A stretch of DNA of 64,000 bases from Halotia branconii CENA392. Lineage in GTDB: Bacteria > Cyanobacteriota > Cyanobacteriia > Cyanobacteriales > Nostocaceae. Numbering within the stretch: position 1 is the first letter of the stretch; each line of letters begins with the position of its first letter. Shown here piece by piece: positions 16,866 through 25,637 of this stretch. Where the stretch lies: positions 3,265,455 through 3,329,454 of the forward strand of contig NZ_CP124543.1 in assembly GCF_029953635.1 (NCBI RefSeq), given 5' to 3'. The translations under genes and the position numbers were made by a program. Below the pieces are notes generated by a model. It did no database searches. It saw only the letters and a list, made by a program, of their open reading frames with translations, and had not been told where the DNA came from.

Positions 16866-17100
16866 AGTTGTTTCCGCTTTGTCTGAAGTAACTTCTGCTT
16901 TCCTTGATGTTGTTTCCGCTTTACCTGAAGTGACTTCTGCTTTCCTTGATGTTGTTTCCGCTTTGTCTGAAGTAACTTCTGCTTTCCTTGATGTTGTTTC
17001 CGCTTTACCTGAAGTGACTTCTGCTTTCCTTGATGTTGTTTCCGCTTTACCTGAAGTAACTTCTGCTTTGCCTGAAGTTGTTTCCGCTTTCCCTTTTAAG
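16843..17100 (+). repeat. 42-bp tandem array encoding heptads (VTSAFLD VVSALPE)
   Basis: About six units of 42 bp, each made of two related 21-bp halves, run from 16843 to 17100. Variants alternate (TTACCTGAAGTGA versus TTGTCTGAAGTAA), giving a higher-order pattern. A GTG-started frame (16846-17112, 88 codons) stays open through the whole array and reads as perfect heptads TSAFLDV/VSALPEV. The frame has no ribosome site of its own and overlaps the antitoxin-like gene, so translation is doubtful. Confidence 0.85.
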
Positions 17101-17162
17101 TGTTTTGCGTAGTCTGTAGCAGCTTCTACTTGACGTTAAGTAGTTAATTTTTAGATTTTTTG

Positions 17163-17209
17163 AGGACTTACGCAACAATTACAATTTTACGTCTTAGTGC
17201 GTAAGTCCT
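17163..17209. repeat. 47-bp element with perfect 12-bp inverted ends AGGACTTACGCA
   Basis: AGGACTTACGCA at 17163 and TGCGTAAGTCCT ending at 17209. It is the shortest of several elements with these ends in the window. It lies between the tandem array and the RND gene and could act as a terminator. Confidence 0.75.
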
Positions 17210-17377
17210 AATAAATTCAGGTAAGCTGTTATGCATCTAAAATTGCACATCTTTTTGTACGGACTGTTGACTGTTGACCGTTAACAATCAGCAATCAACA
17301 AACCTCACGAGTAATTGTGTAATTTAAAGGCGTAATAGCTTAGCCTGTAGACTGGATAGTGCCGACACTGCCAGAGT

Positions 17378-20020
17378 CTAAGTTTTATGTGACGAAAACC
17401 AATCATCTAAAATGGCGTAGACTACTGGCACAACAATTAAGCTGAGGATAGTTGAACTTATCAAGCCACCAGCGATCGCAATTGCCATAGGCGATCGCAA
17501 TTCTGCACCAGCACCAAAGCCTAAAGCCAGTGGTAACATTCCCAAAATCGTGGAAGCAGTGGTCATCATAATTGGTCGCAGACGTACTGGCCCAGCTTGA
17601 AGAATTGCGTCTTGTTTACTTAAACCAGTTTTACGAAGCTGGTTAATGTAATCTACTAATAAAATGGCATTTTTGTTGGCTAATCCCAATAAAAACACAA
17701 AGCCGATCAATGAGATCATGCCAAAGTCGCTTTTAGTAAAGAGTAATGCCAGCATCGCCCCGACAATTGCCAAAGGAAGAGAGACACCAATTACCACTGG
17801 GTCTACCCAGCTTCTAAATAGTAAAATTAGTACTAAGATGATGCACAGTGCCGATAAAATCAGGGTAGTACCAAAGCTGCTAAATACTTCGCTTTGACGG
17901 GCAGAATCTGCTCCCAAATCAATAGAGACATTTGCAGGTAACACCGCCTCAGCTTCAGCAACGACTTGATCTGTAGCATCACCCAAGGATAAATCTTTGC
18001 CGAGGTTAGCGCTGACATAAGCTACTCGTTGATTGTTAAGACGTTCAATCTGAAAAACCTGACCCTGTTGATTGGCTTCACCTGTGACTGTAACATCAGC
18101 AAATCCTGGTCTTTTCTCAATTCTTTCTTTAATAGCTTTGGCAGCTTGATTGAGTGCTTGTAGATTATTACCCCGTAAGGCTATCTGGAGTGGTTTTTGA
18201 CCGCCGGTATCCACAAATTGAATATCTTCGACACTGGTAGTTACTCCAGGTAAAACAGGCAAAGTAGAGCGAAATTGATCTTGTAGTTCCGCAGTTGAGA
18301 TATTGTGGTCATCCTTGAGCTTGACATATAACGTGCCTTTATTTGGCTCACCCTCACGCGAACCAACAGTAGTAAACACCGTTGCCACTGCTGGAGATTT
18401 TCTGACTACTGCTTCTAGTTTTTTAGCAACTTCCAAAGAATCATTTAGAGGATTGAAAGTTGGCAGTTGAGAGTTGGGATTTTCTCGCTGTACCCCAACC
18501 CCCCCAGGTATACTCGGCAAAGGAACCGTATAAGTAATATTAAACTCGCCCCGATCTAATTTAGGAATAAATCCTTTGGGAATCAAAGGAACTATTGCCA
18601 TACCTGCGATAAAGCTAAGTATGGCCAATCCAATCACTATTTTGCGGTGGTTTAAAGACCAGTGCAGTAAGTTTCGGTAAATTTGAGTAAAAGCTGTCCA
18701 TTTAGTCCCTTCTCGCCTTACAGAACTGGATGCGACAGGTTTCAACCAGTAAATAGCCAGTACTGGGGATAAAGTTCGAGCAACCAAAGTTGAAGCAATC
18801 ATCGCTGCGGAAACCGTGATCCCGAAAGGCTTAAAGAATTGCCCAACTACACCACCCATCAAACCAATCGGTAAAAAAACCGCTACTGCTGTCGCAGTGG
18901 TAGCAATGACTGTTAACCCAATTTCAGCTGTAGCTGAAAAGGCGGCTTGACGAGGACTTTCTCCATCTTCAATGTGTCGCATGATGTTTTCTACATCAAT
19001 GATCGCATCGTCAATCACACTACCAATTACCAAGGCTAAAGCTAGTAACGTAATCGTTTCTAGGTTAAAGCCAAAAATTGCCATGACAATAAACGTTGCC
19101 AACAAAGACGTAGGAATCGCCAAAGCAGAGATCAAAGTTGCTCGCCAGTTCCATAGAAAAGGAAAAATTACCACGATTGATAACAAGACGGCTTCCATCA
19201 GCGCATCTATTGTTGACTGGGTGGCGTGGCGGATATATTCTGCCTGGGTAGCAGCTAAGGTGAGTTTGACATCCTTGAGGTTAGTACGTAACTTTTGGAC
19301 TGCTGTTTCTACTTGACTCACCACTTCTAAAGTGTTGGCGCTACCACGTTTAATTACCTGAAATGCCAAAGCTTCTTGACCATTAAACCGCACTAATGTT
19401 GCCCCTCCTCCAGGCAGGGCAGTTGCGTTTGTATTTGCTGATTTTAAAGTAGGATCGCCTAACAGTGAGACTTTGAGAACTCCTGGCAATTTGGCGATCG
19501 CTGGCACAATTTGGTTTTTTGCTAGCTGACTCAGTGCTGTTAAACTCTGATTAGGACTCTCAATGGCATAGCTAATTGCAGCTGACTCGTTCAAGTTTAG
19601 GGGAATAATTTTGTAATTTGCTTTCTCAGGTAAGGTCAACTGTTTCAGTGCAGTTTCGACACTGCGAGTCGATGTTTCTAAATTCGTGCCAACAGCAAAA
19701 GATAAACTAACGGCAGTTTGACTAGGATAAGTGGAAGAACGGATATTTTCTAGTCCTTCCAAAGAGCGAAGGCGCTCCTCAAGAGGTTGGGTAAGTTTGG
19801 CTTCTGTATCCAGGGCAGTAGTTAAAGGTGCTGTAGCATTCACCACCACCACAGGAAAAGTAATATCTGGAAACAAAGCGTATTTGAGGGAACTGAAAGC
19901 CAAAACTCCAGCTACCGTTACAGCAATCCAAAAACTTACCGTCAACCACGAAAAGTCAATTGCCAACTTGGAAATATTGAAGCGTTCTCGTGCGGATTTT
20001 GAGCTATTAAGCTTTACCAT
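17378..20020 (-). CDS. RND-family efflux permease (AcrB/HAE1-like), short form
   Basis: An 880-residue inner-membrane proton-driven exporter. After a first membrane helix (about 28-46) come the porter segments (YALFPDITFPVVVVNATAP, TALDTEAKLTQPLEERL), then helices near 265-420 with the ALALVIGSVIDDAIIDVENI motif carrying the two adjacent aspartates of the proton relay. A second helix group at 450-475 and 705-870 includes MISLIGFVFLLGLANKNAIL. It is about 150 residues shorter than typical AcrB; both porter loops look trimmed, while the membrane core appears complete. No membrane-fusion or outer-membrane partner gene is adjacent, and substrate is unknown. Repeats with AGGACTTACGCA ends flank it on both sides (17163 and 20102). 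Confidence 0.85.
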   Translation of the reverse strand: MVKLNSSKSARERFNISKLAIDFSWLTVSFWIAVTVAGVLAFSSLKYALFPDITFPVVVVNATAPLTTALDTEAKLTQPLEERLRSLEGLENIRSSTYPSQTAVSLSFAVGTNLETSTRSVETALKQLTLPEKANYKIIPLNLNESAAISYAIESPNQSLTALSQLAKNQIVPAIAKLPGVLKVSLLGDPTLKSANTNATALPGGGATLVRFNGQEALAFQVIKRGSANTLEVVSQVETAVQKLRTNLKDVKLTLAATQAEYIRHATQSTIDALMEAVLLSIVVIFPFLWNWRATLISALAIPTSLLATFIVMAIFGFNLETITLLALALVIGSVIDDAIIDVENIMRHIEDGESPRQAAFSATAEIGLTVIATTATAVAVFLPIGLMGGVVGQFFKPFGITVSAAMIASTLVARTLSPVLAIYWLKPVASSSVRREGTKWTAFTQIYRNLLHWSLNHRKIVIGLAILSFIAGMAIVPLIPKGFIPKLDRGEFNITYTVPLPSIPGGVGVQRENPNSQLPTFNPLNDSLEVAKKLEAVVRKSPAVATVFTTVGSREGEPNKGTLYVKLKDDHNISTAELQDQFRSTLPVLPGVTTSVEDIQFVDTGGQKPLQIALRGNNLQALNQAAKAIKERIEKRPGFADVTVTGEANQQGQVFQIERLNNQRVAYVSANLGKDLSLGDATDQVVAEAEAVLPANVSIDLGADSARQSEVFSSFGTTLILSALCIILVLILLFRSWVDPVVIGVSLPLAIVGAMLALLFTKSDFGMISLIGFVFLLGLANKNAILLVDYINQLRKTGLSKQDAILQAGPVRLRPIMMTTASTILGMLPLALGFGAGAELRSPMAIAIAGGLISSTILSLIVVPVVYAILDDWFSSHKT

Positions 20021-20101
20021 CTTAGAAAATCATCGTGCGATTAACACAATTAGTTGTCATGCTACAATAATTACCTGAAGTTTGCGAATACTATTTCTTT
20101 T

Positions 20102-20193
20102 AGGACTTACGCAATAACTCTTTGAAAGTCCTATTTCTCAGTGTTCTCAGCGTCCTCTGCGGTTAGATTTTCCCTTGCCTGTGCGTAAGTCCT
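20102..20193. repeat. 92-bp element with AGGACTTACGCA inverted ends
   Basis: AGGACTTACGCA at 20102 and TGTGCGTAAGTCCT ending 20193. The interior differs from the 17163 and 51859 copies, so only the ends are conserved, as in MITEs mobilised by a transposase elsewhere. Confidence 0.7.
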
Positions 20194-20378
20194 ATATTTG
20201 CTAAGTTGTCTTCTTAAAAAAGCATATAAGATATTTAGCCTGAATAATCATAATACATTCGTACCGCTGGGGTTCAGCGACGTTATCTACAAAACCGGAC
20301 GTGAGCGATCGCCTAATGCTAAAAAGACGTATGCCAAAGATTTACAGTACTCTGTAAAACAGATGTAGAGGTAAGATT

Positions 20379-20993
20379 ATGACTCAATCCTTGCCCAAAT
20401 TACTCACATTCAATGAATTTAGCGAATGGTATCCCAACGATGGTAAACGCTATGAATTGCATCAGGGAGTAATTTTTGAAATGCCACCCCCAACCGGAGC
20501 GCATGAAAAAGTTGTAGGCTTTATAGCCCGAAAGCTAACTGTTGAGTTTGATCGCTTGAACCTTCCCTACACTATTCCCAAAACCGCATTAGTCAAAACT
20601 CCTGCTGCCGAATCCACTTATTTGCCTGATGTGTTGCTGCTAAATCTTGATAATCTCAACAAGGAACCGCTTTTTCAAAAACAGTCAATAGTCAGCCAAG
20701 CAGCATCAGTTCCCATAGTTATTGAAGTTGTTTCAACTAACTGGCGAGATGATTACTACAATAAATTTAGAGATTATGAAGAAATGGGTATTCCTGAATA
20801 TTGGATTGTCGATTATGCTGCGTTAGGTGCAAGAAAGTTCATCGGCAATCCCAAACAATCTACAATTTTTGTATGTGAACTGGTTGATGATGAATATCAA
20901 ATGACATCGTTTCAAGGCAACACAGCGATTTCATCACCTACTTTTCCCAAATTAAATTTAACCGCACAGCAGATTTTTGATGCGGCTAACTAA
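20379..20993 (+). CDS. Uma2 family protein (PD-(D/E)XK nuclease fold)
   Basis: A 204-residue member of the Uma2/DUF820 family, expanded in cyanobacteria and related to restriction-type nucleases; the true role is unknown. It shows the entry YELHQGVIFEMPPPTGAHEKVV, the core YLPDVLLLNLDNL (Asp), IVIEVVSTNWRDDYYNKFRDYEEM with the E-x-K-like pair, and the IPEYWIVDYA strand. AGAGGTAAG precedes the ATG. This is one of three Uma2 genes within 4 kb; they are not close copies of each other. Confidence 0.85.
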   Translation: MTQSLPKLLTFNEFSEWYPNDGKRYELHQGVIFEMPPPTGAHEKVVGFIARKLTVEFDRLNLPYTIPKTALVKTPAAESTYLPDVLLLNLDNLNKEPLFQKQSIVSQAASVPIVIEVVSTNWRDDYYNKFRDYEEMGIPEYWIVDYAALGARKFIGNPKQSTIFVCELVDDEYQMTSFQGNTAISSPTFPKLNLTAQQIFDAAN

Positions 20994-21080
20994 CACACAT
21001 TCTGCGATAACTCATTATATCTTCGTAAGCTTTATGCTAGTTAAGAGAATAACAACTAGATAGCTTGCAGTATAAAAACG

Positions 21081-21911
21081 ATGAAAGAAATAACACGCCG
21101 CCAATTTATCGCCACTGCCACTTTGGCGACGGGTTTTGCTCTGGCAGTGCAACCCATTTCTGCCCAAGTTATTACTACTGATGAGAAGGGACTGGTAGCT
21201 GGTGCAGTGAAAATTCCCGTTAAAGATGGCGAAATTCCAGCATATAGAGCAATGCCTGCTAAGGGTAAAAATTTTCCGACTATCTTAGTAATTCACGAAA
21301 TATTTGGTGTACACGAACACATGCAGGATGTTTGCCGTCGTTTTGCTAAGTTGGGGTACTTGGCGATCGCTCCAGAATTATTTGTGCGTCAAGGTGATGT
21401 CTCGAAATTAAGTAGTATAGATGAAATTCGCCCCGTAGTAGCTAAAGTTCCAGATACCCAAGTCATGTCTGATCTCGATGCCACAGTAGATTGGGCTATG
21501 AAGTCATCAAAGGGTAATACCAATAAATTGGGAATTACGGGTTTTTGCTGGGGTGGTCGTATTACTTGGTTGTATGCGGCACATAATCCTAAGGTGAATG
21601 CAGGCGTTGCATGGTATGGGCGATTGGTGGGCGATGACACTGAATTAACGCCCAAGCATCCTGTAGATATTGCGGCTAATTTGAAAGTCCCTATTCTCGG
21701 ACTCTACGGAGGTAAAGATACAGGCATCCCTCTTGATACAGTAGAACAGATGCGCGAGGCTCTCAAGTCTAGCAATAGCAAATCTAAAATCATTGTCTAC
21801 CCTAATGCATCCCACGCCTTTTTTGCCGATTATCGTCCCTCCTACCGCGAGGAAGCAGCTAAAGATGGATGGCAACGTTTAAAAGCATGGTTTAATCAGC
21901 ATGGCCTGTGA
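21081..21911 (+). CDS. Dienelactone hydrolase family protein with Tat signal
   Basis: A 276-residue alpha/beta hydrolase. The N-terminus [19 protein letters not shown] is a twin-arginine export signal ending near AQV, so the enzyme should be periplasmic or thylakoid-lumenal. The catalytic triad is visible: C156 in [11 protein letters not shown]213 in [10 protein letters not shown] and H245 in [10 protein letters not shown]. The oxyanion-side segment [15 protein letters not shown] fits the family. Members hydrolyse dienelactones or other small esters; the native substrate is unknown. The protein is complete and well conserved. It is followed by a short repeat-rich gap and hpnG. Confidence 0.88.
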   Translation: MKEITRRQFIATATLATGFALAVQPISAQVITTDEKGLVAGAVKIPVKDGEIPAYRAMPAKGKNFPTILVIHEIFGVHEHMQDVCRRFAKLGYLAIAPELFVRQGDVSKLSSIDEIRPVVAKVPDTQVMSDLDATVDWAMKSSKGNTNKLGITGFCWGGRITWLYAAHNPKVNAGVAWYGRLVGDDTELTPKHPVDIAANLKVPILGLYGGKDTGIPLDTVEQMREALKSSNSKSKIIVYPNASHAFFADYRPSYREEAAKDGWQRLKAWFNQHGL

Positions 21912-21960
21912 AAAGGCAGGGAGCAGGGGATGAAGAGGCAAGGGAGCAGGGAGCAGGGGA
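21912..21960. repeat. Short tandem purine repeat (AGGGAGCAGGGGA type)
   Basis: Imperfect repeats of GGGAGCAGG and similar units. The same style recurs at 29450-29485, 37070-37120, 41440-41495, 61185-61225 and 62766-62835. Such short tandem repeats are characteristic of heterocyst-forming cyanobacteria. Confidence 0.7.
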
Positions 21961-22056
21961 GAAAATACAATTAGTAGTTGCTTTGTCCCTCTTAAATTAC
22001 GAATTACAAATTACGTAGCTTGCTTCTCGCCAAAGGCGAGTATTACGAATTATTCA

Positions 22057-22749
22057 ATGTCTGATTTCCTCCCCATTAACAGGATTTTAGTACCGCAGGG
22101 AGCCGAGTACAAAGCTGTGTGTCGTGGCTTGAGCCGAGTTTCTGGCACTACTCCAACTGTGATGCCGATACCAGTTGGTATCAAACCTTTAACTCAATAC
22201 CTGCAACAATTACCAGAGGATAAAAACTCCTGGAACCAACCACAATCGCAAGTGCTGGTTATGGGTATATGTGGCAGCTTAAGCCAGCGTCACAGTGTTG
22301 GTGACATTGTGCTGTATCAGGATTGTGTTTATCAAGGGAAACTACAAGAGTGCGATCGCACTTTCACTGCACAGTTGCAATCTGCTTTACCAGATAAAGT
22401 ATCTCTAGTCAAATCATTAACAAGCGATCGCGTAGTTTGGTCTGCTGCCCAAAAATGCCATCTTGGTAAAACATCAAAGGCTGATGTTGTTGATATGGAA
22501 GGATTTGCTGCTTTAGAGTTTTTTAAGAATACCCAGGTAGCAGTGGCAATGTTGCGAGTAGTTAGTGACGACTGTCACCATGATATTCCTGACCTGACAT
22601 CAGCAATCAATTCTGATGGCTCTCTTAATCCTTTACTCTTAGCAATTAAATTACTTAAACAACCTCTGGCTGCTACTAGATTAATTAAAGGTTCTTTAAA
22701 GGCACTCAAAGTTTTAGAACAAGTAACAATATCGCTATTTTCTAGCTAG
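22057..22749 (+). CDS. hpnG: Hopanoid-associated phosphorylase / adenosylhopane nucleosidase HpnG
   Basis: A 230-residue member of the purine nucleoside phosphorylase / MTA-SAH nucleosidase superfamily. HpnG removes adenine from adenosylhopane, leaving ribosylhopane. Supporting motifs are ILVPQGAEYKAV at the N-terminus, VLVMGICGSL (phosphate or ribose site), ADVVDMEGFAALEF (substrate-binding M-E) and MLRVVSDDCHHDIPDL carrying the catalytic-type aspartate. The short length and C-terminal helix fit the cyanobacterial HpnG branch rather than Pfs. It lies apart from hpnH and hpnA but would act directly after HpnH. Confidence 0.8.
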   Translation: MSDFLPINRILVPQGAEYKAVCRGLSRVSGTTPTVMPIPVGIKPLTQYLQQLPEDKNSWNQPQSQVLVMGICGSLSQRHSVGDIVLYQDCVYQGKLQECDRTFTAQLQSALPDKVSLVKSLTSDRVVWSAAQKCHLGKTSKADVVDMEGFAALEFFKNTQVAVAMLRVVSDDCHHDIPDLTSAINSDGSLNPLLLAIKLLKQPLAATRLIKGSLKALKVLEQVTISLFSS

Positions 22750-22823
22750 CTGAATTAACAGCAATTTGGAATTAAGTAAGTTGGTACAAATATTTATAAT
22801 TAGGTATGTGCGCCAGAGGATAA

Positions 22824-23507
22824 ATGATGGCTACAACTCCTAAAAAAATGATTTCGGTCTTACCTCTAGAAAATGGCGATCGCTTATCTCGATGTGAATT
22901 TGAGCGTCGCTATCAGGCAATGCCGCATTTAAGAAAAGCTGAACTGGTTGAAGGAGTTGTGTATATTATGGCATCGCCACTGAGAATTAAAAGTCATGGC
23001 GAACCACATGGAGACTTGATCGGATGGTTGTGGAATTATAAAACGGCAACGCCTGGTGTTATTTTGGGGATTGAACCCACAGTGCGTTTAGATCCAGATA
23101 ACGAACCCCAGCCTGATGCAGTACTATTCATTCCGGGTAGACAGGCATTGATTAGTGAAGATGATTACATCGAAGGCGCACCTGAATTAGTGATAGAAGT
23201 GGCAGCAAGCAGTGCAGCAATCGATTTACATGATAAGAAACGCACCTATCGACGCAATGGAGTGCAGGAATATATTGTCTGGCGAACATTAGATAATCAG
23301 TTAGATTGGTTTAGGCTGCAAGCGGATGAGTATGTTGCGCTATCAACAGATGAGCAGGGAATTATTCGCTCTCAGGTATTTCCGGGGTTATGGTTGGCAG
23401 TAACCGCCTTATTGTTAGGAGAAATGGCAACGGTGTTATCAGTGTTACAGACAGGTTTAGCTACCACTGAACATCAAGAATTTATGCAAAAGTTGAAGGA
23501 GGAATAA
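22824..23507 (+). CDS. Uma2 family protein
   Basis: A 227-residue Uma2/DUF820 protein of the PD-(D/E)XK fold. It has LSRCEFERRYQAMPHLRKAE, VEGVVYIMASP, EPQPDAVLFI with the core aspartate, APELVIEVAASSAAIDL and the K in DKKRTYRRNG, then VQEYIVWRTLDNQ. Start ATG at 22824 or the adjacent ATG at 22827, preceded by AGAGGA. It is the same direction as hpnG with 74 bp between, but no functional link is evident. Confidence 0.85.
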   Translation: MMATTPKKMISVLPLENGDRLSRCEFERRYQAMPHLRKAELVEGVVYIMASPLRIKSHGEPHGDLIGWLWNYKTATPGVILGIEPTVRLDPDNEPQPDAVLFIPGRQALISEDDYIEGAPELVIEVAASSAAIDLHDKKRTYRRNGVQEYIVWRTLDNQLDWFRLQADEYVALSTDEQGIIRSQVFPGLWLAVTALLLGEMATVLSVLQTGLATTEHQEFMQKLKEE

Positions 23508-23561
23508 GTTCAAGCGATCGCGCTACATCATCAGTGCAGTATTTTTGGAATGGGTTATAGG

Positions 23562-24125
23562 TTATACTTGCAATTCAAATCCAGGTAATACATCTTCTCC
23601 AGAAATAATTGCTGGCATTTGCATAACTTCTACAGCTTTTGCAAGTCGGTAAATTTCCACTTGGTGATCTTGAGGATTAATTAGCCAACCCAAACGTAGC
23701 CCATTTTGGATGTATTCATTCATTTTCGCTTGAATAGGTGCAAGGCGATCTGTCTGAGAACGTAATTCAATTACAAAATCGGGTACAAGTGGCGGAAACT
23801 TTTGTCGCTGTTCTGGTGTTAAAGCTTCCCATCTTTCCAACTTTACCCAAGCTGCATCAGGGGAACGTTTTGCATTATTTGGAAGTATGAAGATAGTTGA
23901 AGAACTAAAAACTTTGCCTAATTTAGCTTGACGATTCCAATTATTCAAGTCTGTAATTAGATCTGCTTCTTGGTTTCCGCTTTCTCCTCCTACTGGTGGC
24001 ATAATTATTAATTCTCCCGTTGCATTCATTTCTAGGTTTAAATCGCTATTGGCAATACACAATTGATAGAATTGCTCATCAGTTAAATGAGCGATCGGTT
24101 CTAGATTAAGTACAACAGTATTCAT
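23562..24125 (-). CDS. Uma2 family protein
   Basis: A 187-residue Uma2/DUF820 protein. Motifs: LTDEQFYQLCIANSDLNLEM, GELIIMPPVGGESGNQEADL, SPDAAWVKLERWEAL with the core Asp, and PDFVIELRSQTDRLAPIQAK with the E-x-K pair, ending in GLRLGWLINPQDHQVEIYR. It is the classic compact form. It points toward the preceding Uma2 gene (convergent, 54 bp apart), which argues that the two are separate units. Confidence 0.87.
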   Translation of the reverse strand: MNTVVLNLEPIAHLTDEQFYQLCIANSDLNLEMNATGELIIMPPVGGESGNQEADLITDLNNWNRQAKLGKVFSSSTIFILPNNAKRSPDAAWVKLERWEALTPEQRQKFPPLVPDFVIELRSQTDRLAPIQAKMNEYIQNGLRLGWLINPQDHQVEIYRLAKAVEVMQMPAIISGEDVLPGFELQV

Positions 24126-24240
24126 TGAACCTTTCCTCGTGCCTTTGTTGCTAACACTCAGTTACCTTTAGTTAAAAGTTTAGCAGGAGTAAATTAACCT
24201 GAGTTCGACCGGATATCGCCTATTCAAAGGCAGAGATATT

Positions 24241-24391
24241 GGGAGCATCCCACTTTTTTGAATGTCATTGCGAGCGAAGCGAAGCAATCGCAAAATCCTC
24301 CAACTAAGAGCGAGTCGATGCGATTGCTTCGTCGTTCCTCCTCGCAATGACAGTTATTATCTCATTGGAAAATAAAAACTGGGATGCACCC
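24241..24391. mobile_element. MITE, 151 bp, with inverted ends and 8-bp target duplication
   Basis: Left end GGGAGCATCCCACTTTTTT, right end the near-complement of GGGTGCATCCCAGTTTTT. It is flanked by a perfect direct repeat GAGATATT (24233-24240 and 24392-24399), which is a target-site duplication. The interior is a palindrome GTCATTGCGAG...CTCGCAATGAC containing GCGAAGCGAAGCAATCGC. It encodes no protein, so it depends on a transposase elsewhere. Confidence 0.85.
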
Positions 24392-24496
24392 GAGATATTT
24401 GATCTACAGTTAAATCAATATCAGACTATCTATTATTGAAGTTAGACAAGTCAGATATTTTTCACAGTACAAATTAGTTTACACAGGTGGTAAAAA

Positions 24497-24757
24497 ATGG
24501 GTCGCATCAATCCTTACACGCTACAAATGCAAATTACCCGAATGTTTGAACAGGGGCAATCATTCTTTGCTACTACCAAAGTGCAGGAATGGTTGAAAGA
24601 ACGCAATCATGATCCGTCAGATTATGACATTATTTTTCATCAAAAACCTGCTCCTCCTGGTTCCAAAGAAGTGATGGTAATAGAAATTGAATTGAATCGC
24701 AAAGATGGACAGCCTGTAGATCCCTGGCTACAAGAACAAGCAAATCTTCATGCCTAA
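24497..24757 (+). CDS. Hypothetical protein, 86 residues
   Basis: A small soluble protein beginning MGRINPYTLQMQITRMFEQG, with a helix-rich first half, a proline stretch (QKPAPPGSKE) and a beta strand VMVIEIELNRKDG. It has no signal or membrane segment. AGGTGG lies 10 bases before the ATG, and codon use matches neighbours, so it is probably real. The family is not recognised and no operon partner is close (123 bp to the next gene). Confidence 0.6.
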   Translation: MGRINPYTLQMQITRMFEQGQSFFATTKVQEWLKERNHDPSDYDIIFHQKPAPPGSKEVMVIEIELNRKDGQPVDPWLQEQANLHA

Positions 24758-24880
24758 TTAATCAAGATGCTTTCTCAACATTCTCTAAAATCACCCAGTT
24801 AGGTGAACCAACTGGCTGATGTATAGTCTGTGCGTCAATTTGTAATCTGAAGATTAACAAACAAGACTAAAATATTAGAG

Positions 24881-25522
24881 ATGCAAACAATGGCAGTAAA
24901 TCAAGCTTGCGGTGGCTTTGGTAAACGTCTATTTGCTTGGATGATGGCTCAAGGTAGTAGTACCTATGAACAGGCGGTAAGCGATCGCAAGCGCGCACTT
25001 TTTGCCGATCTCCACGGTAAAGTGTTAGAAATTGGCCCAGGAACTGGTCCCAACCTATCCTACTATCCAAAAGATATTGACTGGATAGGAATTGAGCCAA
25101 ACCCATATATGCATTCCTATCTGCAACAAGAAGCTAAAAAACTGGGTTTTAATATTGCTCTTTGTAGTGGGACTGCGGAATGGATAGATGCTGAAGATAA
25201 CAGTATAGATGCTGTGGTTAGTACATTAGTGTTATGTTCTGTACCTCAGTTAGACGATACACTACAGGCAATTTTAAGAGTTCTCAAACCTGGTGGACGC
25301 TTCTTGTTTATTGAACACGTTGCCTCACCTCGTGGTACTTTATTGCGAAAAATCCAAACTACAGTTCGCCCAATTTGGCAGGTTCTAGGCGATGGCTGTC
25401 ATCCTGATCGAGAAACTTGGTTAGCATTGGAAAAAGCGGGATTTGCCAGCGTAAATTATGAACATTTTGATGCACCATTCCCGATTGTTAGCCCTCATAT
25501 TATAGGGGTTGCCACAAAGTAA
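24881..25522 (+). CDS. Class I SAM-dependent methyltransferase (UbiE/METTL7-like)
   Basis: A 213-residue methyltransferase. SAM motif I is GKVLEIGPGTGPNLSYYP, motif II acidic end is DWIGIEPNPYM, then AVVSTLVLCSVPQLDDTL and the post-motif LKPGGRFLFIEHVASPRGT. The N-terminal CGGFGKRLFAWMMAQGSSTY and the C-terminal APFPIVSPHIIGVATK match the METTL7/UbiE-like group that acts on small lipophilic or thiol substrates. No membrane segment is obvious. Start ATG 24881, or the ATG at 24890. Substrate unknown. Confidence 0.85.
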   Translation: MQTMAVNQACGGFGKRLFAWMMAQGSSTYEQAVSDRKRALFADLHGKVLEIGPGTGPNLSYYPKDIDWIGIEPNPYMHSYLQQEAKKLGFNIALCSGTAEWIDAEDNSIDAVVSTLVLCSVPQLDDTLQAILRVLKPGGRFLFIEHVASPRGTLLRKIQTTVRPIWQVLGDGCHPDRETWLALEKAGFASVNYEHFDAPFPIVSPHIIGVATK

Positions 25523-25637
25523 GGTTTTTTCATCTCTCGATTACTGATATTCCACTTTGTTGTTAAGACAGGATTGCTAAAAGCGCCCCGCTTTGCTAAC
25601 GCTATGACAACTTTTCGCTGTGCTTTTGCGGTTTATA

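Noticed and set aside
16843-17100. CRISPR array
   Set aside because: Units are directly adjacent with no variable spacers, so this is a simple tandem repeat.
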